Source of the DNA: DAOPJM01 sp035399665
GTDB taxonomy: Bacteria; Bacillota; Clostridia; Christensenellales; CAG-138
Direction of reading: 5' to 3'
NCBI GenBank assembly: GCA_035399665.1
Contig: DAOPJM010000015.1
Coordinates: 1 to 41,953, forward strand
DNA: 41,953 nucleotides
Shown here: piece after piece, positions 1-7,482 of the stretch
How positions within the stretch are numbered: position 1 is the stretch's first letter
Layout: every line of letters starts with the position of its first letter
Made by a program: the position numbers and the translations under genes
Notes under the pieces: model-generated
The model's input: only the letters and a program-made list of their open reading frames with translations
Database searches by the model: none
What the model was told of the DNA's origin: nothing

Positions 1-352
1 TGGTGGAGGTGGGGGGAGTTGAACCCCCGTCCGAAAACCTCTCAGTATGACTTTCTACGAGCGTAGCCGCATATTTGAACTTCCCTTATCCCGACTTCAA
101 GCGGCGAAATCCGGGTCCGGTAGCTTCATAGCTCCGACTCCGCCTCAAAGCTTTGGCGGGTCAGTTCCCTATCCTAAATGACGCCCGTATCCGCAACGAT
201 AGGTTTTTGCGGGCGGACGAGCCGCTGCGTTATGCCGCGACTAATTGAGTGTTATTGTTGCGAGTTATTAGCTCTTCCCGCTTTTATCGAAGTTCGGGGC
301 TTCGGCTCGCTTATCATGCCTCGACGATCCCCGTCGAAACCTTTTCACCCCC
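1..352 (-). ncRNA. ssrA: tmRNA (transfer-messenger RNA)
   Basis: This is tmRNA, which rescues stalled ribosomes by adding a degradation tag. On the minus strand the 5' end reads GGGGGTGAAAAGGTTTCGAC, the classic tmRNA start. The 3' end carries a T-arm with GTTCAAC in a G/C stem and finishes with discriminator A and an encoded CCA at position 1. The first seven bases pair with CACCTCC at the 3' end (one G-U), giving a proper acceptor stem and fixing the 5' end at 352. A tag reading frame ending in LVAA followed by TAA lies at 262-230 (RNNNTQLVAA if CGC is the resume codon). The 5' end lies only 4 nt after the smpB stop, so the two are probably co-transcribed. The tag frame is an inference from its ending; the alternative GCT AAT AAC frame stops after six codons. 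Confidence 0.96.
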
Positions 353-356
353 ATGC

Positions 357-821
357 CTATCGGTAGTCGCGCGTCTTACGCTCCACCTCGCGCTCCGCGT
401 CCCTCTCGGCTATCGCGGCTCGCTTGTCATAGAGTTTCTTGCCCTTGGCTGCCGCCAACTCTATCTTTACCCTGCCGTCCTTAAAGTATGCGGACAGCGG
501 AACAAGGCTGTACCCGTCCGCCTGTTGCAGGCTGTAAAGCTTGTTTATCTCGCGCTTATGGACGAGCAGCTTCCTCGTCCTAAACGGGTCCTGATTGTAG
601 ATCCCGCCCTGCTCATACGGGCTTATATGCATTCCGATTAGATACAGCTCGCCATCGGTCACCCTTGCGTAGCTGTCCTTCAGGTTCATCCTGCCCGCCC
701 TCACGGACTTGACCTCCGTCCCCGTCAGCGCGATCCCGCACTCAAAAGCGTCCTCAATAAAGTAATCATGCCTTGCCTTGCGGTTCTGCGCGATTATCTT
801 TACTCCTCTCTTTATGGGCAT
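357..821 (-). CDS. smpB: SsrA-binding protein SmpB
   Basis: SmpB binds tmRNA and escorts it to stalled ribosomes for trans-translation. The 154-residue product has the normal family length. It shows the family landmarks: IAQNRKARHDYFIED near the N-terminus, GTEVKSVRAGRMNLKDSY (about residues 34-51), HISPYEQGG, and a basic C-terminal tail (about 125-154, ending KTRDYR) that enters the mRNA channel in the family. The ATG at 821 is preceded by GGAGGTG. The gene lies directly upstream of its RNA partner ssrA with a 4-nt gap. In many Firmicutes rnr (RNase R) sits between secG and smpB; it is absent here. Assignment is very secure. Confidence 0.98.
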   Translation of the reverse strand: MPIKRGVKIIAQNRKARHDYFIEDAFECGIALTGTEVKSVRAGRMNLKDSYARVTDGELYLIGMHISPYEQGGIYNQDPFRTRKLLVHKREINKLYSLQQADGYSLVPLSAYFKDGRVKIELAAAKGKKLYDKRAAIAERDAEREVERKTRDYR

Positions 822-840
822 AGGACACCTCCGTTAACAC

Positions 841-873
841 AAAAAACGCCGCACCCTTGCAAGATGCGCCGTT
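841..873 (-). terminator. Rho-independent terminator after secG
   Basis: On the minus strand AACGGCGCA pairs with TGCGGCGTT (one G-G mismatch) around an 11-nt loop, followed by six T residues. It sits between the secG stop and the smpB start. It would end the secG transcript, so smpB-ssrA would need read-through or their own promoter. Confidence 0.75.
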
Positions 874-903
874 CTTGCTTCCCCATACAAGGGGTTGTAC
901 TCT

Positions 904-1140
904 CTACAGTATTACCAGTGCGAGTGCCAAAACACCAAAGATGATGCTGGCAATCAAGGTATACTTTTGAAGCTTAGCTTCGCGCTTAGCTGCCTTGCCA
1001 CGCGTGGTGAACGACTCCGTGTCGCTGCCGTAGGCCGCGCCCAATCCTGCGGACTTGGTCTTCTGGATAAGTACCAACGCGATCAGAATGACCGAAATGG
1101 CTACCAGTACATATTGAATGATTTCGCTTGCGAGTTCCAT
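904..1140 (-). CDS. secG: Preprotein translocase subunit SecG
   Basis: SecG is the small accessory subunit of the SecYEG protein-export channel in the cytoplasmic membrane. The 78-residue protein has two hydrophobic helices (about residues 8-26 and 58-78) joined by a polar loop containing the family signature LIQKTKSAGLGAAYGSDTESF. Length and topology match the family. The ATG at 1140 is preceded by GGAGGAGTG. It has its own sigma-A-like promoter upstream and a terminator downstream, so it is likely monocistronic. secG-smpB-ssrA neighbourhoods are common in Firmicutes. Confidence 0.96.
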   Translation of the reverse strand: MELASEIIQYVLVAISVILIALVLIQKTKSAGLGAAYGSDTESFTTRGKAAKREAKLQKYTLIASIIFGVLALALVIL

Positions 1141-1173
1141 TGATTACACTCCTCCGATTAAGCTACGCAGAGC

Positions 1174-1202
1174 ATTATAACACCCGACTATCAATAATGC
1201 AA
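1174..1202 (-). promoter_or_regulatory. secG promoter
   Basis: On the minus strand TATAAT (1179-1174), preceded by TGT as an extended -10, lies 17 nt from a weak -35 TTGCAT (1202-1197). The distance to the secG ATG at 1140 is suitable. The -10 is perfect; the -35 matches only in its first three bases. Confidence 0.65.
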
Positions 1203-1302
1203 GCAAAATCGCAAGAAAAATTATTTATTCCCCGTGTATTGCCCTTACGCCCCGCCCGCCCCCGAAAGGATGCGTCAAAGCTGCACCAAGCGTCCTTCAA
1301 AA

Positions 1303-2127
1303 CTACCCCGCCTTCTGCTGCATACCGTTGTTGTCTATCGTTGTTTCGCCCTCAAGCAGCAGCTCGCTCACCGTAACGAAGCGATACCCCTGCTCTAACG
1401 CCGTCTCTATGAGCTTGGGCAGATACTCCTCTATCAGAAACCCGTTATTGTGGCAGAGTATGATATCCCCCGCCTTCAGCTTAGGCAGCACCGAGTCCAA
1501 TATCTGCTGCATAGTTCTCGATTCCTTCCAGTCCACGGTGTCACGCGACCACTGCACCACCTCGTAGCCCATGGCTCGCGCCGTATTGATCACCGTGTCG
1601 TTGTATTCGCCAAACGGCGCCCTAAACAATGTGCATCTCTCTCCGGTCAGGCGCTCTATCTCATCGTCCAAGACCTTCAGCTCTGTCTCGATCTCGGCCG
1701 CCGAAAGCTTGCTGCAATGTGGATGCGTCTTGGTGTGATTGCCTATCTCATGACCCTTCTTGGCTATCTCCTTCACATAATCCGGATACGCCTCCACCCA
1801 CACGCCGCAGAGGAAGAAAGTCGCCTTGACGTCGTACTCCTCCAAGGTCTTGAGTATGAACTCCGTCTTGTCTGTACTCCACGCCGCGTCAATGGTAAGG
1901 GCTATCACCTTATCCTCGCGCTCCACGCTGTACACGGGCAATACCTTGGAGTTGATTGGCAGTATGTTCAGCTCGTACTGCTCACCCGTCGCCATAACCG
2001 GCGCGGCGGATTGCGTGTCCGCGCCCTTGTGCTTTAGGGTGATAAGCAACACAAGAGCCGCGATCAACACGACCGCGGCCACGATTACGGCTATAAAAGT
2101 TCTCTTGGTTATAACTACAACGGGCAT
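1303..2127 (-). CDS. PdaB-like polysaccharide deacetylase (NodB domain), membrane-anchored
   Basis: This is a carbohydrate esterase family 4 enzyme expected to deacetylate peptidoglycan or another amino-polysaccharide outside the membrane. The ATG at 2127 (MPVVVITKRTF) is preferred over an upstream TTG at 2148 because AAGGGGG sits 9 nt before it; the product is then 274 residues. An N-terminal hydrophobic anchor is followed by the NodB domain. Visible motifs are ALTIDAAW, where the usual Asp-Asp pair is Asp-Ala, the metal-binding HEIGNHTKTH, LFRAPFGEYND, and GDIILCHNN. An altered first motif is typical of the sporulation-type PdaB subgroup, which links it to spore cortex, though YlxY-like enzymes are an alternative. 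Activity without the second Asp is uncertain. Confidence 0.85.
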   Translation of the reverse strand: MPVVVITKRTFIAVIVAAVVLIAALVLLITLKHKGADTQSAAPVMATGEQYELNILPINSKVLPVYSVEREDKVIALTIDAAWSTDKTEFILKTLEEYDVKATFFLCGVWVEAYPDYVKEIAKKGHEIGNHTKTHPHCSKLSAAEIETELKVLDDEIERLTGERCTLFRAPFGEYNDTVINTARAMGYEVVQWSRDTVDWKESRTMQQILDSVLPKLKAGDIILCHNNGFLIEEYLPKLIETALEQGYRFVTVSELLLEGETTIDNNGMQQKAG

Positions 2128-2179
2128 GTACACGACCCCCTTGATCAAGTTACTTGATTGTATGCGGGGTCCGCGCTCG

Positions 2180-2476
2180 TTATACCCTTCTGTACACGCC
2201 GTCCTTGCGCGTCATCAGCTTAGCATCGGTAAGCTCACGGCGCAGGGTGCAGAAGTCCTCGTTGAAGCCGCGCATTATGGCGTTGACTTCCTTTTCGCTG
2301 TACTCCCTGTCCTTATCAAAGCTCTTTACAAGCTCCTCCAACACGATTTGCTTCTTGGCTTGCTTGACGGGCAGCGAGACAAGCACGCCGTCCTTAATGA
2401 AGCTCCGAATCACCTTTTGGCGTGCCGCTTCCTGCTTCTCCTGCTCCGTCATCGGTCTAATTTCCGTCTGTTCCAT
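2180..2476 (-). CDS. DUF2087 domain protein
   Basis: This 98-residue protein carries a DUF2087 domain over roughly residues 30-97, recognised by DREYSEKEVNAIMRGFNEDF followed by LRRELTDAKLMTRKDGVYRRV. In larger proteins this domain follows a winged-helix or ArsR regulator; here it stands alone after a short charged N-terminus. The arrangement of helices looks like a winged-helix fold, so nucleic-acid binding is possible but unproven. Its start overlaps the end of the upstream gene by 20 nt, which suggests coupled translation. The function of the domain is not known to me. Confidence 0.85.
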   Translation of the reverse strand: MEQTEIRPMTEQEKQEAARQKVIRSFIKDGVLVSLPVKQAKKQIVLEELVKSFDKDREYSEKEVNAIMRGFNEDFCTLRRELTDAKLMTRKDGVYRRV

Positions 2477-3059
2477 TAGCCTTTCCTTTCTTCATGTCCC
2501 TTGCCCCACGGTGTCCCTCGGACTCCACAAGAGGACGTGTCTTTGTTGAAACTATGTCAAACATCAGAACATCCCTTATATAATTGCGTCTAAAGAAAAA
2601 GAAGTTGACATCATTCACGGTCTGCGCGTCTTCCAACAGTTCGGGTTGACCCATGGCCTGAACCATAGTTCCCATGGTGTTGCAGAGCTTGTCCATCGCC
2701 TCGCGGTAACGCTTGCCCAGCACCGTCCCCGAACCCATGACCTTTCGCGCCTCATCGCGCATATTCAGCATAAGCTCATAGCGTTCCATGACATACTCGT
2801 CCGCAGGCTCGCTCATAATGACCTGCAAATCCGCGTCCCACTCGCAAAACGGCGCGATGCGGCGTCCGCCGTTGCCGTCCTTGCTTATCTCTATCGGTTT
2901 CATAGGGGTTTTGCCTGCAAAGATATGTTCCGCCGCTTCCACAAAGGCTACGGCAAGCTTGTCCGTGAACACGTTCGCCTTCCTGCGCTGATACATCCCA
3001 TAAGCCCACCACGCAAGGCAGACCACACACAGCCCTATAAGCAGAACCCTTGTATCCAT
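2457..3059 (-). CDS. Hypothetical single-pass membrane protein
   Basis: I do not recognise this 200-residue protein. It begins with a hydrophobic segment (about residues 4-21, LLIGLCVVCLAWWAYGM) followed by basic residues, so it is probably anchored by its N-terminus with a cytoplasmic soluble domain. The body is predicted helical and rich in Met, Glu and Arg, with an FFFFRRNY stretch near residue 155 and a basic C-terminal tail that could be disordered. It overlaps the DUF2087 gene by 20 nt and follows the DUF2877 gene by 46 nt, so the three may be co-expressed. The long continuous frame and good codon use support a real gene. Confidence 0.75.
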   Translation of the reverse strand: MDTRVLLIGLCVVCLAWWAYGMYQRRKANVFTDKLAVAFVEAAEHIFAGKTPMKPIEISKDGNGGRRIAPFCEWDADLQVIMSEPADEYVMERYELMLNMRDEARKVMGSGTVLGKRYREAMDKLCNTMGTMVQAMGQPELLEDAQTVNDVNFFFFRRNYIRDVLMFDIVSTKTRPLVESEGHRGARDMKKGKANGTDGN

Positions 3060-3105
3060 AATTCCTCCGTTTCGTGTCGCGGTCTTCTCAGTAGTCCGCT
3101 CGTTC

Positions 3106-4008
3106 TCAATCCGTTAGCTTGTTGCTGTAATGCCTGTCTATCGCAAGGTACACGCCCACAAGTATATCTATCCCCGACCCGCCGTAGGAGCGCGCCACCC
3201 GCACCGCGTTGGCGTTGAGCGTGGTGTACGGCATGTCCGAAAACAAACTGCGCATCAGCTGGAACATATCCTCCGACAGCAGGCCTTCCCCGCATTTTAG
3301 GAGGAACGCCGCTGAAATCTCGTTCGTATGCTGCGCAATCTCCCACGCTATCTGCTGCGTCTGGGACAGAACACGCTCGCGCTTCCTGCCGAGAGCATGG
3401 GACAACGCTGAATACCCGTCCAGATAGCCGCAAAGCATATCGTCCGAAGCGGGCATATAGCCCTGTCCAAAGCCCGACACCAGCACGGCGGCGGCACAGG
3501 CCTTGTCCATCTCCTGCTCGTTTACCGCATTCGAAAAGGCGTCAAGCTTGCCCGCGACCTGTTCGCAGCAGCGGTTCTTGTCCTTGCCCTCCACTATTAG
3601 CGCGGATAGGTCGTCATTGTCGGAGTTCAGCTCTATCACCCTGTACAGATGTCTTAAGCGTATGGGAAGATCGAGCGGTATAAAGATATTGGTAAGCGCG
3701 TCCACGGAAAGCTCCACGTCCTGCGCCTGTGAAACGTCCACGCAAAAGCCCGTTGTCGTCACGTTGATAAGCTCGTCCTCAAGGACTACGCCGTCGCCCT
3801 CCTTGATTCCAAGCTGACTGAAGGGCTTCATCGCGCCCACAACGCACGAAAATGGCTGAAGGGTGCTGCCCGCAGCTTGCAGAGTGACTATTCCGAAGGG
3901 CGTCGCTATATTTAGCGTGTTCTCCAGCACGGAATGCACCTTGCCCGTATAGCTCCCCATGCGCAAATAGCTGTGGAAGCGTTTACATATCCTGACCGCA
4001 GTCTCCAT
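3106..4008 (-). CDS. DUF2877 (AllH-like) protein
   Basis: This 300-residue protein matches the DUF2877 pattern: an N-terminal beta-rich half (GSYTGKVHSVLENTLNIATPFGIVTL) and a C-terminal helical half with GFGQGYMPASDDMLCGYLDGY near residues 180-200, the counterpart of the family's GLGPGLTPSGDD signature. In enterobacteria a DUF2877 protein (AllH) takes part in oxamate carbamoyltransferase together with AllF and AllG. No fdrA/allF or allG genes are present here, so that role should not be assumed. It starts at an ATG (4008) with GGAG upstream. The unlinked context leaves its substrate unknown. Confidence 0.75.
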   Translation of the reverse strand: METAVRICKRFHSYLRMGSYTGKVHSVLENTLNIATPFGIVTLQAAGSTLQPFSCVVGAMKPFSQLGIKEGDGVVLEDELINVTTTGFCVDVSQAQDVELSVDALTNIFIPLDLPIRLRHLYRVIELNSDNDDLSALIVEGKDKNRCCEQVAGKLDAFSNAVNEQEMDKACAAAVLVSGFGQGYMPASDDMLCGYLDGYSALSHALGRKRERVLSQTQQIAWEIAQHTNEISAAFLLKCGEGLLSEDMFQLMRSLFSDMPYTTLNANAVRVARSYGGSGIDILVGVYLAIDRHYSNKLTD

Positions 4009-4042
4009 ACTCAGGCTCCGTTTCGTGTTTTTCCGCTATTGG

Positions 4043-4073
4043 AAAAAGTGAAGGAATCGTTAGATCCCTTCAC
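4043..4073 (-). terminator. Rho-independent terminator after the pepP-efp-CD1247 operon
   Basis: On the minus strand GTGAAGGGATC pairs over 11 bp (one G-U) with GATTCCTTCAC around a TAAC loop, followed by TTTTTCC. It lies about 28 nt after the stop of the CD1247-like gene and would end that operon before the DUF2877 gene. Confidence 0.88.
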
Positions 4074-4100
4074 GTCTCGCCTTTATAAAGCGTCTTTATA

Positions 4101-4550
4101 TCAGTCCTCGCCGTCCTCGTCCCCGTCGTCAACTTCGCCGTCTTCCATCACGAACACAGGCTCAAGCTGCTCGCCGCAGTTGGGACACTTGAACGATTCG
4201 GGCGCGTTGATAAGCATTTCCTCGCCGAAGAATACGGTCTTCCCGCATTTAGGGCATTCAAGCTCGATGAAGCCTTCGTCCTCGTCGTCCTCATCATCAT
4301 CGTCCTCGTCCTCATCGTCATCGTCGTCATCGCCGAACAGAAAATCATCATAATCGTCGATGCATTCGTACAAATCGTCAACATCGTCCTCGATGTCGTC
4401 GATCGCTTCCTCGTGCTCGTCCAGCTGCTTGGCCATCTCGCCGAGTACCTCGACGATAGAGCTGTACAGCTTGTTGTACTTCTCATCCTCGACGCCGATG
4501 CCGTCAAGCAAGCCATGAATGTACGCAACCTTTTCGGAAATTTCGCTCAT
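4101..4550 (-). CDS. CD1247-type acidic protein with C-terminal zinc ribbon
   Basis: This protein belongs to a clostridial family typified by CD1247, whose function is unknown. The N-terminal part (SEISEKVAYIHGLLDGIG and following, about residues 2-60) is predicted helical. A very acidic tract of almost pure Asp/Glu follows (about residues 65-90). The C-terminus holds a zinc ribbon with the pairs CPKCGK and CPNCGE. The ATG at 4550 has GGAGG 9 nt upstream and is preferred over the in-frame TTG at 4568. It lies 45 nt downstream of efp, the usual position for this family, and before a strong terminator. The trinucleotide-rich DNA coding for the acidic tract could vary in length by slippage without a frameshift. 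Confidence 0.85.
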   Translation of the reverse strand: MSEISEKVAYIHGLLDGIGVEDEKYNKLYSSIVEVLGEMAKQLDEHEEAIDDIEDDVDDLYECIDDYDDFLFGDDDDDDEDEDDDDEDDEDEGFIELECPKCGKTVFFGEEMLINAPESFKCPNCGEQLEPVFVMEDGEVDDGDEDGED

Positions 4551-4595
4551 AATGCTCCTCCGTTTCAATGTTCGGCTGTTAATGCCGACTGTCCT

Positions 4596-5153
4596 TTATA
4601 CGCGCTCCATGTAGTCGCCGGTACGCGTATCGACCCTGATTTTGTCGCCCTCGTTGACGAACAGAGGGACGCCCAGCTTATAACCCGTCTCAAGCGTCGC
4701 GGGCTTGGTTGTGCCGGTCGCGGTGTCGCCCTTGAATCCCGGCTCGGTCTCGACTACCGTCAGCTCGACGAAGTTCGGGGCCTCAACGGAGAACGGGCTG
4801 CCCTTGTAGAAACGAACCTTGACATTGTCGTTCTCGCGGATGAACGCGATAGAGTCCTCAACCTGATCGTGATTGAGGGGAATCTGTTCATAGCTCTCTA
4901 CATCCATAAAGTAGTAGAGATCACCATCAGAGTAGAGATACTGCATGTCCTTGGTTTCGATATGCGCTCTCTCGTACTTGTCGGTCGGGCTGAACGTGCG
5001 CTCAAGCACCGCGCCCGTCATGACGTTCTTGAGCTTTGTGCGCACAAACGCGGCGCCCTTGCCCGGCTTGACATGCTGGAAGTCAACGATAGTCCAAACG
5101 TTGCCATCGATCTCAACCGTTACGCCCTTGCGAAAATCGCCTGCCATAATCAT
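4596..5153 (-). CDS. efp: Elongation factor P
   Basis: EF-P binds between the P and E sites of the ribosome and relieves stalling at polyproline stretches. The 185-residue length is normal. The N-terminal KOW-like domain contains HVKPGKGAAFVRTKLKN, where the loop-tip residue is Lys32, the residue modified in many bacteria. The two OB domains follow, ending with GDKIRVDTRTGDYMERV, a typical C-terminus. The ATG at 5153 is preceded by GGAGGG at a spacing of 9; an internal ATG two codons later is possible. It follows the Xaa-Pro aminopeptidase gene by 30 nt, the classic pepP/pepQ-efp arrangement. No EF-P modification gene is visible in the window. Confidence 0.97.
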   Translation of the reverse strand: MIMAGDFRKGVTVEIDGNVWTIVDFQHVKPGKGAAFVRTKLKNVMTGAVLERTFSPTDKYERAHIETKDMQYLYSDGDLYYFMDVESYEQIPLNHDQVEDSIAFIRENDNVKVRFYKGSPFSVEAPNFVELTVVETEPGFKGDTATGTTKPATLETGYKLGVPLFVNEGDKIRVDTRTGDYMERV

Positions 5154-5183
5154 AAGAAAAAACCCTCCAAATATACCTTTTGT

Positions 5184-6251
5184 CTATTCTATCGTCAACA
5201 ATTCTTTTGACGCAGTAGCAAAGTTTATCATGCCGTCCTCCGTGACGACGACACAGTCCTCGATGCGGACGCCCAAGCGTCCCTCGATGTAGATGCCCGG
5301 CTCTATGGTGATGGTCATGCCCGCCTCGAATACGTCCTTGGACGCCGTTGACGCGCTCGGCGCCTCATGTATCTGCAAGCCAAAACCGTGACCCAAGCTG
5401 TGTCCAAAGCACTCGCCGTAGCCCTTTTCAACGATATAGTCCCTTGACTTAGAGTCAAGCTCCTTGCCCGTAATGCCTGCGCGGACGGCGTTTAGCCCTC
5501 TTGTCTGAGATTCAAGCACTATCGCGTATATCTCACGGGAGAACTCGTCCGGCTCGCCTACCGCGAAGGTACGCGTCATGTCGGAGTGATAACCGTTCTT
5601 GATGCAGCCAAAGTCCAGTACCACAAGGTCGCCCTTTTGCAGCTTCCTGTCCGAGGGTACGGCATGGCACATGGCTCCGTTCGGGCCTGAACCTACGATG
5701 GGATCGAAGGACGGGCCTTCGCTGCCCTCCATGCTGCACAGGTAGTTCAGCTCGGCGGCAACCTGCTTTTCAGTCATGCCGCTGTGAATCCTTGTGAGCA
5801 GCTTCATGAATGCCCTGTCCGCCATGGCCTGAGCCAAGCGCAGAGACTCGACCTCCTCGGCGCTCTTTAATATGCGCATAGCGCAAAGCTCATTGGAGAA
5901 CGGCACGAACTCATAGGCAAGCGTGGAGTACTGATTGAACACCGCCACGGATAGCTCCGCGTCCTCGAAGCCGACCTTCTTGGCGTTGTCGGCGTCCAAG
6001 GCCTTGGAAATCGCGTCAAGGCTTCCGCCGCGCCCGACCTCTACAAGCTCATAGCCCTCAAAGCATTGCTCCTTGGCCTGAATGGTGTACCTAAAATCCG
6101 TCAGCAGTGAAGCATGGTTCTTTGTGACGACAACCGTTGCGTCTACGCTGGTGAACCCCGAAAAATAGCGAATCGCGGTCTCGCCCGTGATAAGCACGGC
6201 GTCAAGACCCTTTTGTGCGAGCTTTTCGCGAAGTCTGTCAATAACGATCAT
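5184..6251 (-). CDS. Xaa-Pro aminopeptidase (M24B family)
   Basis: This is a two-metal cytosolic peptidase that removes N-terminal residues preceding proline. The ATG at 6251 with GGAG upstream is chosen over a TTG at 6281, giving 355 residues. An N-terminal creatinase-like domain (VLITGETAIRYFSGFTS) precedes the pita-bread catalytic domain. Metal ligands are visible: the Asp pair in DFGCIKNGYHSDMTRT, His in HSLGHGFGLQIHE, Glu in TIEPGIY and Glu in VRIEDCVVV. It heads an operon with efp and the CD1247-like gene. Its own promoter lies at 6281-6309. Choosing between PepP and PepQ by symbol is not safe from motifs alone. Confidence 0.93.
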   Translation of the reverse strand: MIVIDRLREKLAQKGLDAVLITGETAIRYFSGFTSVDATVVVTKNHASLLTDFRYTIQAKEQCFEGYELVEVGRGGSLDAISKALDADNAKKVGFEDAELSVAVFNQYSTLAYEFVPFSNELCAMRILKSAEEVESLRLAQAMADRAFMKLLTRIHSGMTEKQVAAELNYLCSMEGSEGPSFDPIVGSGPNGAMCHAVPSDRKLQKGDLVVLDFGCIKNGYHSDMTRTFAVGEPDEFSREIYAIVLESQTRGLNAVRAGITGKELDSKSRDYIVEKGYGECFGHSLGHGFGLQIHEAPSASTASKDVFEAGMTITIEPGIYIEGRLGVRIEDCVVVTEDGMINFATASKELLTIE

Positions 6252-6280
6252 AACTGTCTCCTTTGTCACACTATCGATCA

Positions 6281-6309
6281 ATTATACCACGACAGCGCGG
6301 CAACTACAA
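6281..6309 (-). promoter_or_regulatory. Promoter of the Xaa-Pro peptidase-efp operon
   Basis: On the minus strand TATAAT (6286-6281) lies 17 nt from TTGTAG (6309-6304). The start of transcription would fall near 6273, leaving a short leader before the ATG at 6251. Confidence 0.7.
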
Positions 6310-6369
6310 GCGTTTTTGGTGAATTTGTTGTGTATATAGCTTGAAGCTGAGCGCAGGCTTTGCCGCCGA

Positions 6370-7482
6370 TTAGGGCTGTTGCTCATCGTCTCCGCGCTTA
6401 TACACATGGGGTGCGCGAAGCGACAGCAGCGACAGCAGCTCGTTCTTGTTCGTGGACAGCCTTGCCGCGGTCTCGCGTATGGACAGCGCTCCGTCGCTGC
6501 CGTCGCCGTATATGAGCGCAAGATCGCCCTCGTGGACGTCGGGTACGTCTGTGACGTCCGCCATACATTGATCCATGCAAATAAGTCCGCGTATGGGACA
6601 CTTCACGCCCTTGATTACGACATAAGCGTTGGGAACGTTCCTTGGAAAGCCGTCCGAATAGCCAAATGGCAGCGTGGCAACGCGGCTCTCCCGCTCAGCC
6701 CTCCAGCCCCTGTCGTAGCCCACGCCCTCGCCCTTTGGAATTGTATGCAAGCAGGATATACGCGTATAGAAGCGTATTGCCTGCCTTAGGTCGATGAAGT
6801 TGCGTTCGTATACTATGGTGCCGTAAAGCAGCGCTCCCACGCGCACCATATCCATGCCGAACCATGGTGACTGCACCGCGGCATAGCTGTCCGACACATG
6901 CTTATAACGAAAGTGGGCGCCGCGCCGTTCAAGCTCGTTCACTATGTCCAGAAAGAAATTGACCTGCTTAGTGTCCTCCTCGTCCGACAGCAGCGCAAGA
7001 TGCGTGAATATGCCCTCGGTCAGCACATTTTTATGCGTACAGAGCGGCCAAAGCTCGTCCGCCGTAACCGCTCCCAGTCGGTGCAGGCCGCTGTCCACCT
7101 TCAGATGTATCTTGGCAGCCTTGCCCAGGGTCTCCGCCGCCTCGGATATTATCCTGCCCTGCTCGGCGCGAAACACCGTCATGGTGATGTCGCGCTCAAC
7201 GCAAATATGCAGCAGTCTGTCAGGGGTATGCCCTATGATAATCACGGGGTAATCGGGGTAGGCGTCGCGCAGCTCTAAGGCTTCGCTCAAGGTTGCGACG
7301 CCCAGATAGTCCGCGCCATTTTCCATGAGTGTCGGCGCGACAGCTATCGCTCCATGGCCATACGCGTCCGCCTTGATTACCGCCATCACCGCCGTCTTGG
7401 GTTCAAGCCGCTTTCGCAGCTCCCTCAGGTTATGCGCGATCGCCCACAGATCGACCTCGACCACAGTATCCCTAACGTCCAT
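6370..7482 (-). CDS. alr: Alanine racemase
   Basis: This PLP enzyme makes D-alanine for peptidoglycan. The 370-residue protein has a TIM-barrel N-terminus with the PLP lysine K37 in AVIKADAYGHG and a C-terminal beta domain with catalytic Tyr256 in GEGVGYDRGW. FGYSDGFPRN and CMDQCMADVTDVP are further family motifs. Its ATG overlaps the stop of the upstream M20 amidohydrolase (TGATG), so translation is coupled. In B. subtilis a second alanine racemase serves spores; nothing here says whether this copy is the vegetative one. No clear terminator follows it. Confidence 0.96.
   Translation of the reverse strand: MDVRDTVVEVDLWAIAHNLRELRKRLEPKTAVMAVIKADAYGHGAIAVAPTLMENGADYLGVATLSEALELRDAYPDYPVIIIGHTPDRLLHICVERDITMTVFRAEQGRIISEAAETLGKAAKIHLKVDSGLHRLGAVTADELWPLCTHKNVLTEGIFTHLALLSDEEDTKQVNFFLDIVNELERRGAHFRYKHVSDSYAAVQSPWFGMDMVRVGALLYGTIVYERNFIDLRQAIRFYTRISCLHTIPKGEGVGYDRGWRAERESRVATLPFGYSDGFPRNVPNAYVVIKGVKCPIRGLICMDQCMADVTDVPDVHEGDLALIYGDGSDGALSIRETAARLSTNKNELLSLLSLRAPHVYKRGDDEQQP

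Noticed and set aside
4276..4335. Short tandem repeats that look like a CRISPR-type array
   Set aside because: They are Asp/Glu codons of the acidic tract in the CD1247-like protein. There are no unique spacers.
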